64,000 nucleotides of DNA from Novakomyces olei (Eukaryota > Ascomycota > Novakomycetes > Novakomycetales > Novakomycetaceae). Numbering within the stretch: the first letter of the stretch is position 1; each line of letters opens with the position of its first letter. Below, piece by piece: positions 1 through 13,828 of the stretch. A program made the position numbers and the translations under genes. The notes under the pieces were generated by a model, which saw nothing but the letters and a program-made list of their open reading frames with translations, searched no databases and was not told the origin of the DNA. The stretch is from contig JADEYG010000001.1 of NCBI GenBank assembly GCA_016906335.1, positions 372,001-436,000 of the forward strand. Reading direction: 5' to 3'.

Positions 1-836
1 ACATACAATTGGCACTTCACTTTCATCATTAGCTCGGTAGGCAGAAACGGGAGAAATTAATATTAATATTTTCCTGTCTTTGGACATCACTGATAAAATA
101 GAGGTTTATGCTATTTTAAAATCTGTGGTTAGTTAGGGTTAAACTGGCTGGGGTTAAGGTTGTGGCAATGACGTTTACGCCCGTATAGTATGGGACTACG
201 GCTAATGGGAATTTTATACACTATTCCGACAAGTAATTCGAACGCGACTTTGGAGTAAGCAGTCAACGTCCCGCCAAGGCCTTGATCAGTAAGAAAACCC
301 TGAATTATCCTTAAATTTCGAAAACCCTAAAACACGTGATTCGGCCTTACTAAGAGATGGAGCGTTTAGCCATAAACCGGATTAAGACCTGAATCATACG
401 GTGTTCGAGACTTTGAGACACAAAGCCGTTTAGACTCGTTAAAGAAGTGCGAGACAAAAGCACGTATTCACTGGCGCCAGGCCACTATAAAATCGAGATC
501 GATACTTCAGGCAGAAAGGAGTAGGCGGGTATTTAAACAGCCGGATCGAAAAGGGTTAAATGACCTGAGAGGCTATGGTCAACTAGCTTTACGTGTGCTG
601 ATCCTGCAACAAGTCTCGTAAGCAGCGGGCTTCCACATCAAGCTTCCCTTTCTTTGAGACAGCTGGAAAGAAAGGGAAGCAGAGAAACGAGAGTGCCACC
701 TTCTCGAGAGGAAGTGACTCATTGAACTTGGGAGCAAACGGCCAAGAATTAGAGCAAATCAAACCGCAAAATCGAATAGCAAACAAGGAGCAAAGGCAAC
801 AAGAAACATTCAAAGCACAAACCTCATCACTTCAAG
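1..836. other. Intergenic / promoter region before the RING gene
   Basis: No convincing gene is visible. The stretch holds a telomere-like motif near 128-141 (GGTTAGTTAGGG, the reverse of CCCTAACTAACC) and two further AACCCT words near 295-335. The last 100 bases are purine-rich and probably form the 5' leader of the RING gene. Short open frames here overlap the leader and look accidental. Confidence 0.5.
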
Positions 837-2336
837 ATGAAAACACTTGCATTGCTATTTGCTTCTGCCCTATGTCTCTCTGCACAGCAAGTCTCCGCTC
901 AGTCTTCTTCTACAATACATCCTTCGTCGTCTTCGACTGCTAGCGCCGCACCGTCTTCAACTACTACAGCAAGCGGACACGGAGGCGGTGGAGGAGGCGT
1001 TTCCTCTTCGCCTCTGCTATTCTTTGTGGCATTAGGCTTTGGAGTCCTCTTTACAAATCTGTGGATCGTTGTTGGGATCAAGTATTGCTTCCGCTACAAT
1101 GCACGAAGGCAGCGGATCCTTAACGGTACTATAACAGAAGCAGAATTAGCTCAGATGGGCGGTGGCAATGGGTCCCGTCGTCGAAGGGAAAAGAAGCTTA
1201 TGACGATTGAAGACGTAAATGAACGGTTCCCTATTTTAAAGTACAAGCAGTGGAGATCTGAGCGTGAAGCAGCCGGCTTACCCAGCCAGGGCGGATTCGA
1301 CCCTCAGCAGTCTCTATCACGTGCAGCCAGTATAAAATCGCGTCTAGAACAAGACGAAGGGCAAAACGCGCCGGCTGGATCTGGCCAGTATCCAGAGGAG
1401 TTACGCAATAGTGACTATAATGCAGAGACGCAAGAGCAGTCGACAGCCTATTCCAGTAATGATGAAAAGCTTGAAAAGACCCCCGTGATTCGACAAGTTT
1501 CGGCGGCAGGAACAGATATTTCTAGTGTCCAGGATAGGGAACCCGAGAGGCTTGGCAATGGTATTGAGATTGGCAGCAATAACATACATAATACAAGCAA
1601 TATCAATAGTGACGGATCTGGCCTTGTTGAGTGTATCAAGACGAAAGGAGAAACTAAACAAACCGGGACTGACGACGCTGATTCTAAAGCAGCCGCTGCA
1701 ACTTCTACAATAATAGTACCAAATTCAGCAACTGCAGTCAATACAATCGCAGAAGAAGAAGTAAAAGAGCAAGCTGACGAGGAAAGAAACTCTTTAAGCG
1801 CAGATATCGTCTCTGGCGACACTTGTGCCATTTGCATCGATGTTCTTGAGGATGACGATGACGTACGTGCCCTAACTTGCAGTCACGTGTTCCATGCCTC
1901 GTGCATTGATCCCTGGCTCACGAGTCGAAGGGCTATTTGCCCGCTTTGCAAGGCTGATTATTATGTCGGCGGCAATTTTGATCATGACGATCATGAACAC
2001 GGCGAGTTTTTGGCCGTGCCTCCTCCTGTTTTTGCCAGGTTTGGACGATTAAGAGAGTTTTTTCTGCCTACAAGTAGTATCGTAGCGTTTAACGCTTTGG
2101 GAGGCGGAACAGATTCTACTGCTCAGGCGGAAGGCAATAATCGTGTTTCCCAACAGCCTAATAGAGCGGTTGATCCGGCCGGAAATAATAGTCACAGAAG
2201 TCGATGGGCTAGGTTGAGGCCCTGGAGATTGGGCCAGAGTAATGCTGCGGACGTTGAAATGAGTGCAAACTCTCCACAAGATTCGGGCCAGCCTGTTGAT
2301 CACAATCGGTCTGTACATACGGCAATGCATGTCTAG
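837..2336 (+). CDS. Membrane-anchored RING-H2 finger protein, probable E3 ubiquitin ligase
   Basis: A 499-residue single-exon protein. It starts with a signal peptide (MKTLALLFASALCLSAQQVSA), followed by a Ser/Thr-rich luminal segment and one membrane span at about residues 58-82. A long, polar, low-complexity cytosolic part follows. A RING-H2 finger lies near residues 330-371, with C330, C333, C348, H350, H353, C356, C368 and C371 all present and the typical IDPWL after the sixth ligand. The tail after the finger is Ser/Asn-rich. The architecture (signal, one span, cytosolic RING-H2) matches fungal transmembrane RING ligases that ubiquitinate proteins at endosomes, vacuole or Golgi. The protease-associated domain of the animal RNF13 type is not seen. 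The exact orthologue and substrates are unknown. It converges on ORC3 downstream. Confidence 0.85.
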   Translation: MKTLALLFASALCLSAQQVSAQSSSTIHPSSSSTASAAPSSTTTASGHGGGGGGVSSSPLLFFVALGFGVLFTNLWIVVGIKYCFRYNARRQRILNGTITEAELAQMGGGNGSRRRREKKLMTIEDVNERFPILKYKQWRSEREAAGLPSQGGFDPQQSLSRAASIKSRLEQDEGQNAPAGSGQYPEELRNSDYNAETQEQSTAYSSNDEKLEKTPVIRQVSAAGTDISSVQDREPERLGNGIEIGSNNIHNTSNINSDGSGLVECIKTKGETKQTGTDDADSKAAAATSTIIVPNSATAVNTIAEEEVKEQADEERNSLSADIVSGDTCAICIDVLEDDDDVRALTCSHVFHASCIDPWLTSRRAICPLCKADYYVGGNFDHDDHEHGEFLAVPPPVFARFGRLREFFLPTSSIVAFNALGGGTDSTAQAEGNNRVSQQPNRAVDPAGNNSHRSRWARLRPWRLGQSNAADVEMSANSPQDSGQPVDHNRSVHTAMHV

Positions 2337-2771
2337 TCAGTGCTAGTGTGATTTGCGCCTGTTTTTTTTTAATGATTATTACTGTTATTATTATGCTATT
2401 CTACTGTTATTGGTTTGCCACAATTGTACAATTTTATACATATGGGTTTGTATTGAGCCTCTTCAGTGTGGATTTGGAGACTCTGACGACGGTTCGGTTT
2501 TCGTTTTGTAGGTTCTAGTTAGTTCAACGATACATTTGCTGGAATATACTTGGAATTGTGCGGAGTCCTTTCACGTAATATGTATTCGCGTAGTATTATA
2601 ATATATAAAAAGTGAACTTTGTGTCATTTTTAGACTTGAATAATCCGCTTCATTCGTTGCATCGTACCGTCTTTATTCTGTTATATTATTTGAGTCTAAA
2701 ATGTTGCAGACATGTATTTCATCTCTTACTTGACAAGTATATTCCAAGTATGCCTTTGCATCTTCATACAG
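2337..2771. other. Convergent 3' region between RING gene and ORC3
   Basis: AT-rich sequence between two converging genes. It contains T-runs and TATATA words that could serve 3'-end formation of both transcripts. No gene is seen. Confidence 0.5.
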
Positions 2772-5865
<3,094 letters not shown>

Positions 5866-6433
5866 CGTCAATTGCCGGGAGCGAGTAATGCTTGAAATTA
5901 ATATCCATCGTACATTATTCAGTTTATTCAGCGAGTAGTGAGAACTTAACCCTAAATAACCCTAATAATCTAAGAATTCATATAATATACTGTTGTAATT
6001 TTTGGCTACTTTGGGTTAATAAAAAATTAGTCTAATTATTATTTTACTCATCATGACGCTCAAAAAATGCACGTCAACATCATTGTCACGCACACGTGCA
6101 AATATGCATGTTAAATGCGCCTACCTTTCGCTAATAGCAAACAAAACAAATTCAAGACGAAAGGTAAAAAAAGAGCAAGAAAAAGCCCACTTGGTAGCTA
6201 ATAATACGTATTTAAAACATTGAATATATAAATATCTTTGATTGATATTTAAACGACTTCTAATAAACAACATATATTTTAGTAAACAGAGCTTTAAATG
6301 TTCCTTCATTATCGTCCACAGGGTATATTATAAAATGAATAAAATACAATAAAATAAAATAACAGAAGAGAAGAGAAGTGTAGAAGTGAACCGCGAATAT
6401 AAACAAGCAAAAGTCAATTCACCCGTTCAAATG
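5866..6433. other. Region between ORC3 promoter and ZDS 3' end
   Basis: Very AT-rich. Near 5947-5971 there are two AACCCTAA-type words in tandem (telomere-like, in the ORC3 promoter). Nothing else coding is seen. Confidence 0.5.
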
Positions 6434-8869
6434 CTACCGCGCAGGAGCATCAACCCGCTCAGTAAAGTACTTTGACATATTCTTATCCAGTTCCATGCGC
6501 ACACTTTCCGCGGAAAAAGAAGCATCTCTTCCCGCTTGAGACCTCTGTCCTCCATGAACAGGCCTTTGCTTCTCCTCTCTGTCACGCAAATTGCCACCGC
6601 CGTTACCATTATTCCCTGATCCTCCTGCTCCGGACGCTTGACGTGCAGGCGGCATTTCAGAGCGACGAGACCCTAGACTCTGATGCCGACGTTCTCTGAC
6701 GGGCTCGTATCCGCCAGAATCACGATTGTAATTCTGTGCCATTTGTACTCGATTGATCAGATCAAGATAAGAATACATGAAATTGCTCAGTAATACTTGC
6801 TGACACAGAGGCCTTCGCGGATTCGCCAGTTTTAAATGTGATAATCTGTAAATTGCCCTCTCGATGTGTAAGGGGTACCGATTCCAATACGAGGCTTTCA
6901 CAGCAGCAGTAGCCGGTCTGTCAGTCTCGCCAGGTCTGTTCGTCGGAGCTAAAACACCCAATACTTCAGGTGACCGTGCAGAAGCGTACCTTTGGATATC
7001 TGAGCGAGTAGCTTTTGCGTCGTTCATAGCTACTGAAACTGCTACTTTTTTAGACGCCGATTGCTGATTTTTAGCTGCTGCTGCTGAAGAAGAGTGATTA
7101 GTTGAAGTGTTGCTTCCACTAAATATTCCCAAAGAAGAAGAAGATTTCTTTCGAGAAGAGAAAAGAGAAGATAAAAGACCAGAATCTTTTTCCTTCTTAT
7201 GAGACCGAGCTGGGATTTGTCCGAGGTAATCGTCGTCTTTCATTGGTCTTTGCATGTCTGTAACTGAAGCAGATGTATCACTTTCAGCCTTGCTTGCCCT
7301 CGACAGATTATGGTCAGGAGACTCGTATACTTTACGGTGCTCATTTGCCTTTTGATTCTCCTTTTCGAAGAGTCGGTTCCATTTCTTAACAGCACTTCCT
7401 CCCGACAAGTGACGTTCTTGCGCTCTCCCACCAGGTCTTTGAGCTTGTTCATTTGCAGCAGAGGCAACTGGAATCGAGGCGTCTACTGGACGTGACTTTA
7501 GTGGAGAGTGCTGAGCACTTTGCTTGTAACCATACGTCTCTATCCCTGACGATTCTCGTCTCATTGGCGGCCTTTTAACCAACTGATTTGGAGGTCTAGG
7601 CTCTGTGCTTTGATAAAGACAACTTTCCATTGCTCCTTCTTGTTCTTTCGTCTCACGCTTCTGTAACTTTGTTTGGTCATAATTCACAAACTCTTTGGGC
7701 TCTTTGCTTTCCGCTAATCCTACACTGTAATTTGAATGAGCACCGTCGACAAAAGATTCCTCCTTGTCTTGCAGAGTTTCATTTAAATGGCTTTGGTGTG
7801 GTCCTTGAACTTGATCTTTTTCCTCACTTTTAACTTTCTCCGCCGGCTGTTGCACAGTGCCTTGAAGATGGTCAGCAAAGGGCTCTTCTTCCTTGCCTGT
7901 TTTGTGCAGCCTTTCCTGGTGCTGTTTAACCGCCTCAACTGCCGCCTTTGCCGATTCTTGGACAGACTGGCCAGAGTTCGTCCGGCCTACTTTCCGACTC
8001 AACTGTTTTGCCCTTCGGAGCGTAGTATGGCCTGACCTTCTTAATCCATTGGTCTCTAATTCTGCAGCCGTGGCAGGAGTCGGAGCTTCTACTGAAGGAT
8101 TGTTGATCGACACTCCTCCAGCTTCATCAGTTCGGGAAGAGGTTCGAGACAGATGAGAACCGGACTTACCATCCTCGTCCTTCTCCACTGACCTTTTCAG
8201 TAGTGAGGGCCGGCGAGAGAGGGAAGATCTTCTTCGCTGTACATTATTTAATGCCGCCAAAACCTGGTTGGCCCCCACTAATCCTCCAGGGCCCGCCAGC
8301 TCTTCGCCGCTGGCGCCTATTCCAGCAGCCGCTTCAGTCATATGCTGCCTTACATAATCCTCCCACTGAGCGGTCGGGGCCAATTCGGGGTGTGCATTGG
8401 CCGGGACCCAGAGCATATTGGCCACTTTATTGAACAAATCTTCGTCGTCCTCGGCTCCGGTCTCTGAGGTCCCAGCGGCACTCAGCGAAGGCATTTCCGG
8501 AGGCATTTCGGGGTCCGCAGTCTCACTGGACTCCATTGATAGACGGCGCAGTTTGTTGAGAGACCTAAGCTCGTTCATCACTCCATTATGAGTGAGCTCA
8601 GGCGTATCTGAACTCAGTGGTAAGCCACCATCGAGTTCCTTTGCAGAACTGATATTATTGATATTGTTTACTATATTATCGGAATCGTGGTCGGAAACCG
8701 CGGCAACATAAGCTAAAGCAGAGGCGGTCTGGTCGTTGTTCAGTGACGAAAGCGCGAGAGCGTCAGACGCATCGTCCGCTGAGTACGTGTCGTACGCGTA
8801 AAGAGAGCCGATTGATTCGGTTATATGAGCCAGATCACGCCGGTGACGCTCTGAAGCAGTTTCCGCCAT
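6434..8869 (-). CDS. Zds1/Zds2-like regulator of PP2A-Cdc55
   Basis: An 811-residue single-exon protein, mostly disordered and charged. Two islands match the Zds family. The first is an N-terminal box near residues 146-175 (LFNKVANMLWVPANAHPELAP). The second is the C-terminal Zds_C block near residues 658-710, with NRYPLHIERAIYRLSHLKLA, NPRRPL and VLLSNFMYSYL. Yeast Zds proteins bind the Cdc55 subunit of protein phosphatase 2A through this C-terminal block and promote mitotic entry, mitotic exit and polarity. The C-terminal tail after the block is Gly/Asn/Arg-rich. The gene runs in the same direction as ORC3 and lies upstream of it. The family call is firm, but the choice between ZDS1 and ZDS2 is not meaningful here because most fungi have one gene. 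Confidence 0.9.
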   Translation of the reverse strand: MAETASERHRRDLAHITESIGSLYAYDTYSADDASDALALSSLNNDQTASALAYVAAVSDHDSDNIVNNINNISSAKELDGGLPLSSDTPELTHNGVMNELRSLNKLRRLSMESSETADPEMPPEMPSLSAAGTSETGAEDDEDLFNKVANMLWVPANAHPELAPTAQWEDYVRQHMTEAAAGIGASGEELAGPGGLVGANQVLAALNNVQRRRSSLSRRPSLLKRSVEKDEDGKSGSHLSRTSSRTDEAGGVSINNPSVEAPTPATAAELETNGLRRSGHTTLRRAKQLSRKVGRTNSGQSVQESAKAAVEAVKQHQERLHKTGKEEEPFADHLQGTVQQPAEKVKSEEKDQVQGPHQSHLNETLQDKEESFVDGAHSNYSVGLAESKEPKEFVNYDQTKLQKRETKEQEGAMESCLYQSTEPRPPNQLVKRPPMRRESSGIETYGYKQSAQHSPLKSRPVDASIPVASAANEQAQRPGGRAQERHLSGGSAVKKWNRLFEKENQKANEHRKVYESPDHNLSRASKAESDTSASVTDMQRPMKDDDYLGQIPARSHKKEKDSGLLSSLFSSRKKSSSSLGIFSGSNTSTNHSSSAAAAKNQQSASKKVAVSVAMNDAKATRSDIQRYASARSPEVLGVLAPTNRPGETDRPATAAVKASYWNRYPLHIERAIYRLSHLKLANPRRPLCQQVLLSNFMYSYLDLINRVQMAQNYNRDSGGYEPVRERRHQSLGSRRSEMPPARQASGAGGSGNNGNGGGNLRDREEKQRPVHGGQRSQAGRDASFSAESVRMELDKNMSKYFTERVDAPAR

Positions 8870-9795
8870 TTCGGTTGCTTTAGTTGATTGATCAATGAAT
8901 CAAAAAGACAGATTTTTTCAGATTATTCCCTCTATCGGCCGCGGCTAGCAGGAGACGCTGACGTTTTATTCAGACACGCATCCCTATATTGTTGCAAAAA
9001 AGACCGTCAAGAGTTGATTTTCTTCTTCTGTAACCAAAGGCGGTACGAAAAGAGGTAATGAAGGAAGTGTAAAGACGACAGCAAGCGTTAAGCTTGTCGT
9101 CAAAAGAATAATGTACAAATCAAGAACAGCAAGACTGTTTGTAAAGCTGCAGTCGCGGTTACTGATCAAGGATAGAGATATAGAATATATCCTGCAGAGA
9201 CAGCCCAGAAGAATAGCGTACAAGGCAATGGCAATTAAATACCAGTGAAAAATATATAGGCTTGAGCAGCGAAGCCTGGAGTACGCGCAATCACGACCGA
9301 TTCAACAAAGAGTCCGCAATATCTAGGTTTAATAGGGAAAAAGCTCCCGTGTCTGTGATTGTCCGGAAGGCGACGTCCAAAAATTTAGTACTCCAATCCA
9401 ACAAATGCTAACCAAACTGCCACGTAAATTTAGCAATAATTCGTGCCAGAGAAACCCCGACCGACGAGAATAAGAACACAATAATAATTTAGTTAAAGAC
9501 GCGTCGTTGCCTTAGTCGTTGCAGAATCGCGTTACTGCTAGTTGCGAATTTTAAGACGCGGTTTGGAGGACAGAGTCAATTTGACGCGGATTTTAAGGGC
9601 AATGGTTTTGCGCTATATATGCGAGATTTGCACGCGCGCGTAAACCGACTGCAAACCTGCTCTTATCCCGGTGATGGAAAAAAGGACGTAGCGAGATTGT
9701 TTAGAACGTGTAGAACACCCTGCTCAAGACCGGAGGATTGGTTAATTACTATGGGAGTATTATACGCCAACTATCCTGATCTAAATATTACTAGG

Positions 9796-9861
<66 letters not shown>

Positions 9862-10086
9862 TGGACAAAATGTCAGTGCCATTCACGTACTGCAAGCGTC
9901 TCTGGCATAGATATCCAAATTTAAGGCAAAGTAATATTTCTAAACCGCTTTAATAACTATATACATTTCGCACAAAACCGAACTTTTGGCCAATCGCCAT
10001 ACTAGAATGCTTTTTCAGACATATACCTGCTTAATATCGAATATACGTAAACACACTTCTTCGCGCCATTAATAGTCATGAGTACG
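8870..10086. other. 1.2-kb gene-poor region upstream of ZDS
   Basis: It holds a (TTA)n microsatellite and a telomere-like CTAGGGTTA word just before it. Candidate short frames (for example 8984-9223 on the minus strand, hydrophobic) have no recognisable match and are not called. Confidence 0.4.
9796..9861 (+). repeat. (TTA)n microsatellite
   Basis: About 21 perfect TTA/ATT units in intergenic DNA. The poly-isoleucine open frame across it is a repeat artefact. Confidence 0.95.
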
Positions 10087-12566
10087 TCAAACAAAGATCT
10101 CTAAACTAGCAAAAACGCCATTCGTGCAAATACAAGAGGCCATTTCGTGCAGCAGGTCACTAGTAGTCTGTGCAGTAGATGGGGAGCCGTCACTTCCACA
10201 AACAACGGATGAAGCGCTCGCAGAGACTGGCGATAGTGGGAGTAACGATGATCCATTCGGCCTTTGCTGTTGTTGATACTTGTAATCGCTAGACTGCCTG
10301 TATTCTGTAGGAGCAAGTATTTGCCGAGCCAGTAGAGCAGCTTCAGCTAAATGCGATAAAGAACCGCCTTCGTCCAGCCTCCCCTGCACTAAGGCACTAA
10401 AACGACGCTGCCAACTGCCTCCCATAATGTTACTTGTCAATTTGCTCTCAATGTTACTTGTAACAGGAGGAGTACAGTAATCGGCCAGGCTCTTTAACCC
10501 CGCACGCGCTCCACTCTCTGTCTCGGGGATTCGAGCTAAAACGAGCAGCACTAACGCTGCAAGTGCTATATAATGATGGCTGAAAAGCGGCTGGTGAGGG
10601 CTTTGCAGAGTAGTGTGTATAGTGCGCAAGGAGGCACCCAACAAAGCAAAAGGATCACGGACCGTAATCGCGTCATAGAGCAGGCAGAAATGCCGTAGCG
10701 GGCTCTCTGCTTCATTAGTGACATCATTGGAATTATGCATTTGATCGAACGAGCGACGCATTGTTGCAAACGCGTGTACGCGTCCATCATTCTCGCCCGT
10801 GTTTGCTGAGTGTAAGCAAGCATCAATTACGGGTCCCGTTGCCATGGCAACGCGCAGTACATGATACGCTAAAGGCCCGAGCAGTCTTTCATCGCCTGGT
10901 ACCACGATTGAAGCAGAAGCTAAAGCAGAATTGGGAATAAATAAGGGCGACATTGTAGAGCTTGCGTGAAATCTATCCACAAGGGCACAGAGCAGCCAGG
11001 CTCTACGTGCTACTTGCTGTTCCTCTTCAAATCCGTCATAGTTTGGCTGTTTTCCAGTCAATTTTTCTGTGCAATCTGCTTCATTTATTGGCTCCCCAGA
11101 GTCAGTAAAATTTTTGTGTCGCGTCAAATAAAGGCGCAGACTGTTGGCATAGGCGACAGCAATGCTGAGCCAGTGTCCTGTTGATGAGCAGCAGGAGTCA
11201 GAAGTAACACCAGAATGATCAGTAAAGACGGCCATTAATAAAAGGCATAGTAGTCTAACTACTTGCGCAGTTGGAGTCAATGTACAGTTTAAAGAGGAAG
11301 CAAGCATCATTGCTTGCTGGCACTTTTGTAGGGTCTGTAAATTTGTGTCCATCCGGCCCTGCGTATACTGAGCAAGGCCATCAAGAGCATGGAAGGCCGT
11401 TGTTTGGTACGCCTCTGGAGCTTGAGAGAGCATTTGCAGGAACTGCTGCTCGTTGTGAGGTAAAAGGGGGAAAAGGGGATGTAAATGGGTATAGTAGGAG
11501 TAGAGTACAGAGTCAGTATGCTCTTTGCTGAAGGGTGAGGTTATTGTAGGATCTGGTGGGGGCGATCGCACAAAATTAAAACTTTTGATGGGTGGGAGAA
11601 CAAGCTTCTCGCGTGCCGGTTTTACCTCCAAACTGCCGGCAAAGGCATTAGCACGGAACGAGGAAAATGCTGGCCAACTAGGATCGAGTTTGTGAGGGAT
11701 TGAATTTCGATGTTGTTTGATGCTGTTGCTGTTACTGTTACCGTTGGGCTTTAGCTGACGCATATTTTGATTGGTGTCTAACGCTGGCGGTAAAAGAACA
11801 AACTCGGGCATATCCGATGGTGTATTTGGAGCATTGTGAAGAGATAACCTGGAGGAACTAGTTAGACTCCGATCGAAAATTTGAATGCTACAAATTTCAA
11901 GTGAAAATAAATGAGCATTCTATTTGGTATATACCTTTTTACCGGCCCTCGTTTTTGGGGCAAACGAGCAAAGATACAGTCAACGCCTAATCGTACACAC
12001 CGAGTGCATTTAGATCCAGGTGCAGCGTCACAACGGACCTGTATGTCAGTATGTTTGAAGCAGAGAAGAACAGAATAAACAGAAATAAAAATATTGAAAA
12101 AATATTGAAAAAATATTGAAAAAAAGAAAGAAAAAAATAACAAAGATATGATAAAAGAGAATAAAAAAAGAAAAAAGAAAAAGAAAAAGAAAAAGGGAAA
12201 CCATGACCAATGGCTTTGCAGTCGAGCTTAAAGACAATAAGTCAAATACAAACTGAATCTTCAGGTCTGGAATTTGGTAGCAAAGCCAGTCCGTGTCTGA
12301 AATAATAATAGAACGATAGAAGTGAAGATAGCCGTAAAGCTTGCTCATAAAAGCAAAGCACAAAACAGAATTAAAGGACAAAGTGAATCGAAAACTCGTA
12401 CCTTCTTGCTGCGACAATAATCACACGCGCGCGAAGATTTGTGGCGTTTCCGGTCTAAAAATTCCCCGTCTCTTTCTTCCGAAGTCATCACGTGAACGGA
12501 CGAACTCGTAACAAGACTGTTTTCAGTACCGGTTTGATGTGAGAAAGACTCCGTTAACGTCGTCAT
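10087..12566 (-). CDS. Zn2Cys6 (GAL4-type) transcription factor
   Basis: Three exons, 12566-12402, 12038-11935 and 11848-10087, give about 676 residues. The introns (363 and 86 nt) fall inside and just after the zinc cluster. Spliced, the cluster reads CDYCRSKKVRCDAAP... with the exact C-x2-C-x6-C-x7-C-x2-C-x6-C spacing, where the six Cys bind two Zn. It is followed by a basic KRGPVKR linker like that of Rgt1-type sugar regulators. The middle region has the YYTHLHPLFPLLP motif common to fungal-specific transcription factor domains. It should be a nuclear DNA-binding regulator; the targets are unknown, and the Rgt1 resemblance rests only on the linker. The 363-nt intron 1 is rich in A and AAAAG/ATATTG repeats. 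The exact ATG is not proven, though an in-frame upstream extension is not obvious. Confidence 0.85.
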
Positions 12567-13379
12567 CAGCTATTTGAAATATTGACTTTGGTTTTTCTGA
12601 AAGTTCCTTTCCACAAATACTCTTCCTCTGCGTGGATCCCGGCCACGTTAGTTTCTAGAATATTTTATGGGAAAAACGAAGAGGAAAGCGTCGGAACGGG
12701 ATTCGTCCTTGTTCAAAGTTTTTTGGCTCTAGATCAACACGCATGCATGGGTAAGCGGGAAAAGCGATCCGAAAGGGAAATAAGACCGAACAGTGGGGAA
12801 ATTTACACCTTCTAAAATGAAAATATGGGATCGTGGGGAACTCCAAAAACGGTTATAAAGTAATTTTATGGGAGAGCAATAGCCGAGGGTCTGTACGAAT
12901 TAAGCCCATACCAGTAAGATATTGCGAGCTGTAACGCTATACTTTTTTAGTTTCCCTAGGTTTTGTCTGAATTTACGCGATGTTCTGCTAGCCGACGCAT
13001 AAGCACTTTGAGGTTAAATAGTATTCGTACCAACTTGTAGCACTTGATTAACAAATTGGGTCAAATTAATAACAGCGCACCCTGTGTGTATGTAAAACGA
13101 TTTGTACATGTGTTTATTATTATTGGTCCTAGCATGACCATAGTAGTTCACATGCAATGTATAAATGCTATTGAATTTAATTTTTCGAGTATCAGCGCTA
13201 CTACATGCTTTTCGAATATCGGGCGTCAATGAGTATAGCTTGTTTTAAACGCCTATTGAATGCATTGAATTTTAATTATTTCTACTCAGAAATTTTGTAA
13301 AACACTAGGGTTATGTGAGTAATATAAACAGACCTGACATTGATGACATTTGTACAGACAGGGTCATAATTTGATTGCC

Positions 13380-13420
13380 AATCGATAGACAGAGACACTA
13401 GCGTGTCTTGTCCATCGATT
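13380..13420. repeat. Imperfect inverted repeat, possible hairpin
   Basis: The left arm AATCGATAGACAGAGACAC pairs with the right arm GTGTCTTGTCCATCGATT, with one mismatch and one bulge around a short loop. It could be a protein-binding palindrome, a cruciform or the remnant of a small inverted-repeat element. Its function is unknown. Confidence 0.6.
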
Positions 13421-13664
13421 ATTATATTTCGGATATTCGCGTCGCTAGCGTATTACGGCTTTTCTTTCTCTCTTACGAGTTTTATTAATCATTACTTGCT
13501 GATTGATTGGTGGTATCTCGCTCGTAGAATCTTACGCTGAGCGCTCAACCTGTATTAATTATTATGTATGGTAAATAAAATTAATATAAGGATTATCTAA
13601 ATCGACTACCCTTGCCGCCAAGATTACGTGCCGAAGCCGAAGATCCTCTTTGACATTGCAATTA

Positions 13665-13735
13665 GAATGAAAATTATATAGAATGAAAATTATATAGCAT
13701 GAAAATTATATAGCATGAAAATTATATAGCATGAT
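13665..13735 (+). repeat. 16-bp promoter tandem repeat, about 4.4 copies
   Basis: The unit is GAATGAAAATTATATA, later GCATGAAAATTATATA, repeated head to tail just upstream of copper-fist gene 1. It could supply repeated TATA-like or regulator sites. No known factor is assigned. Confidence 0.85.
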
Positions 13736-13828
13736 ATTTTGTATAGTTTAAGATTAGAGATGTTAAAACAATAGTGTCGCCTAATCTCTAAAAAGCCTGA
13801 TCGCGCCTCGCTCGAGCATTGGCCCTCC

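Larger units (their letters stand above)
12567..13828. other. Divergent promoter region (Zn2Cys6 factor / copper-fist factor 1)
   Basis: 1.26 kb shared by two divergently transcribed regulator genes. It contains an imperfect 41-bp inverted repeat (13380-13420) and a 16-bp tandem repeat (13665-13735) about 95 bp before the copper-fist start codon. No coding frame is convincing. Confidence 0.5.

Noticed and set aside
8984-9223. Hydrophobic 79-codon frame on the minus strand upstream of ZDS
   Set aside because: No family match and no convincing start; it lies in what is probably the ZDS promoter or leader.
9619-9924. 101-codon frame with a poly-Ile run
   Set aside because: The poly-Ile comes from the TTA/ATT microsatellite; no domain and no other support.
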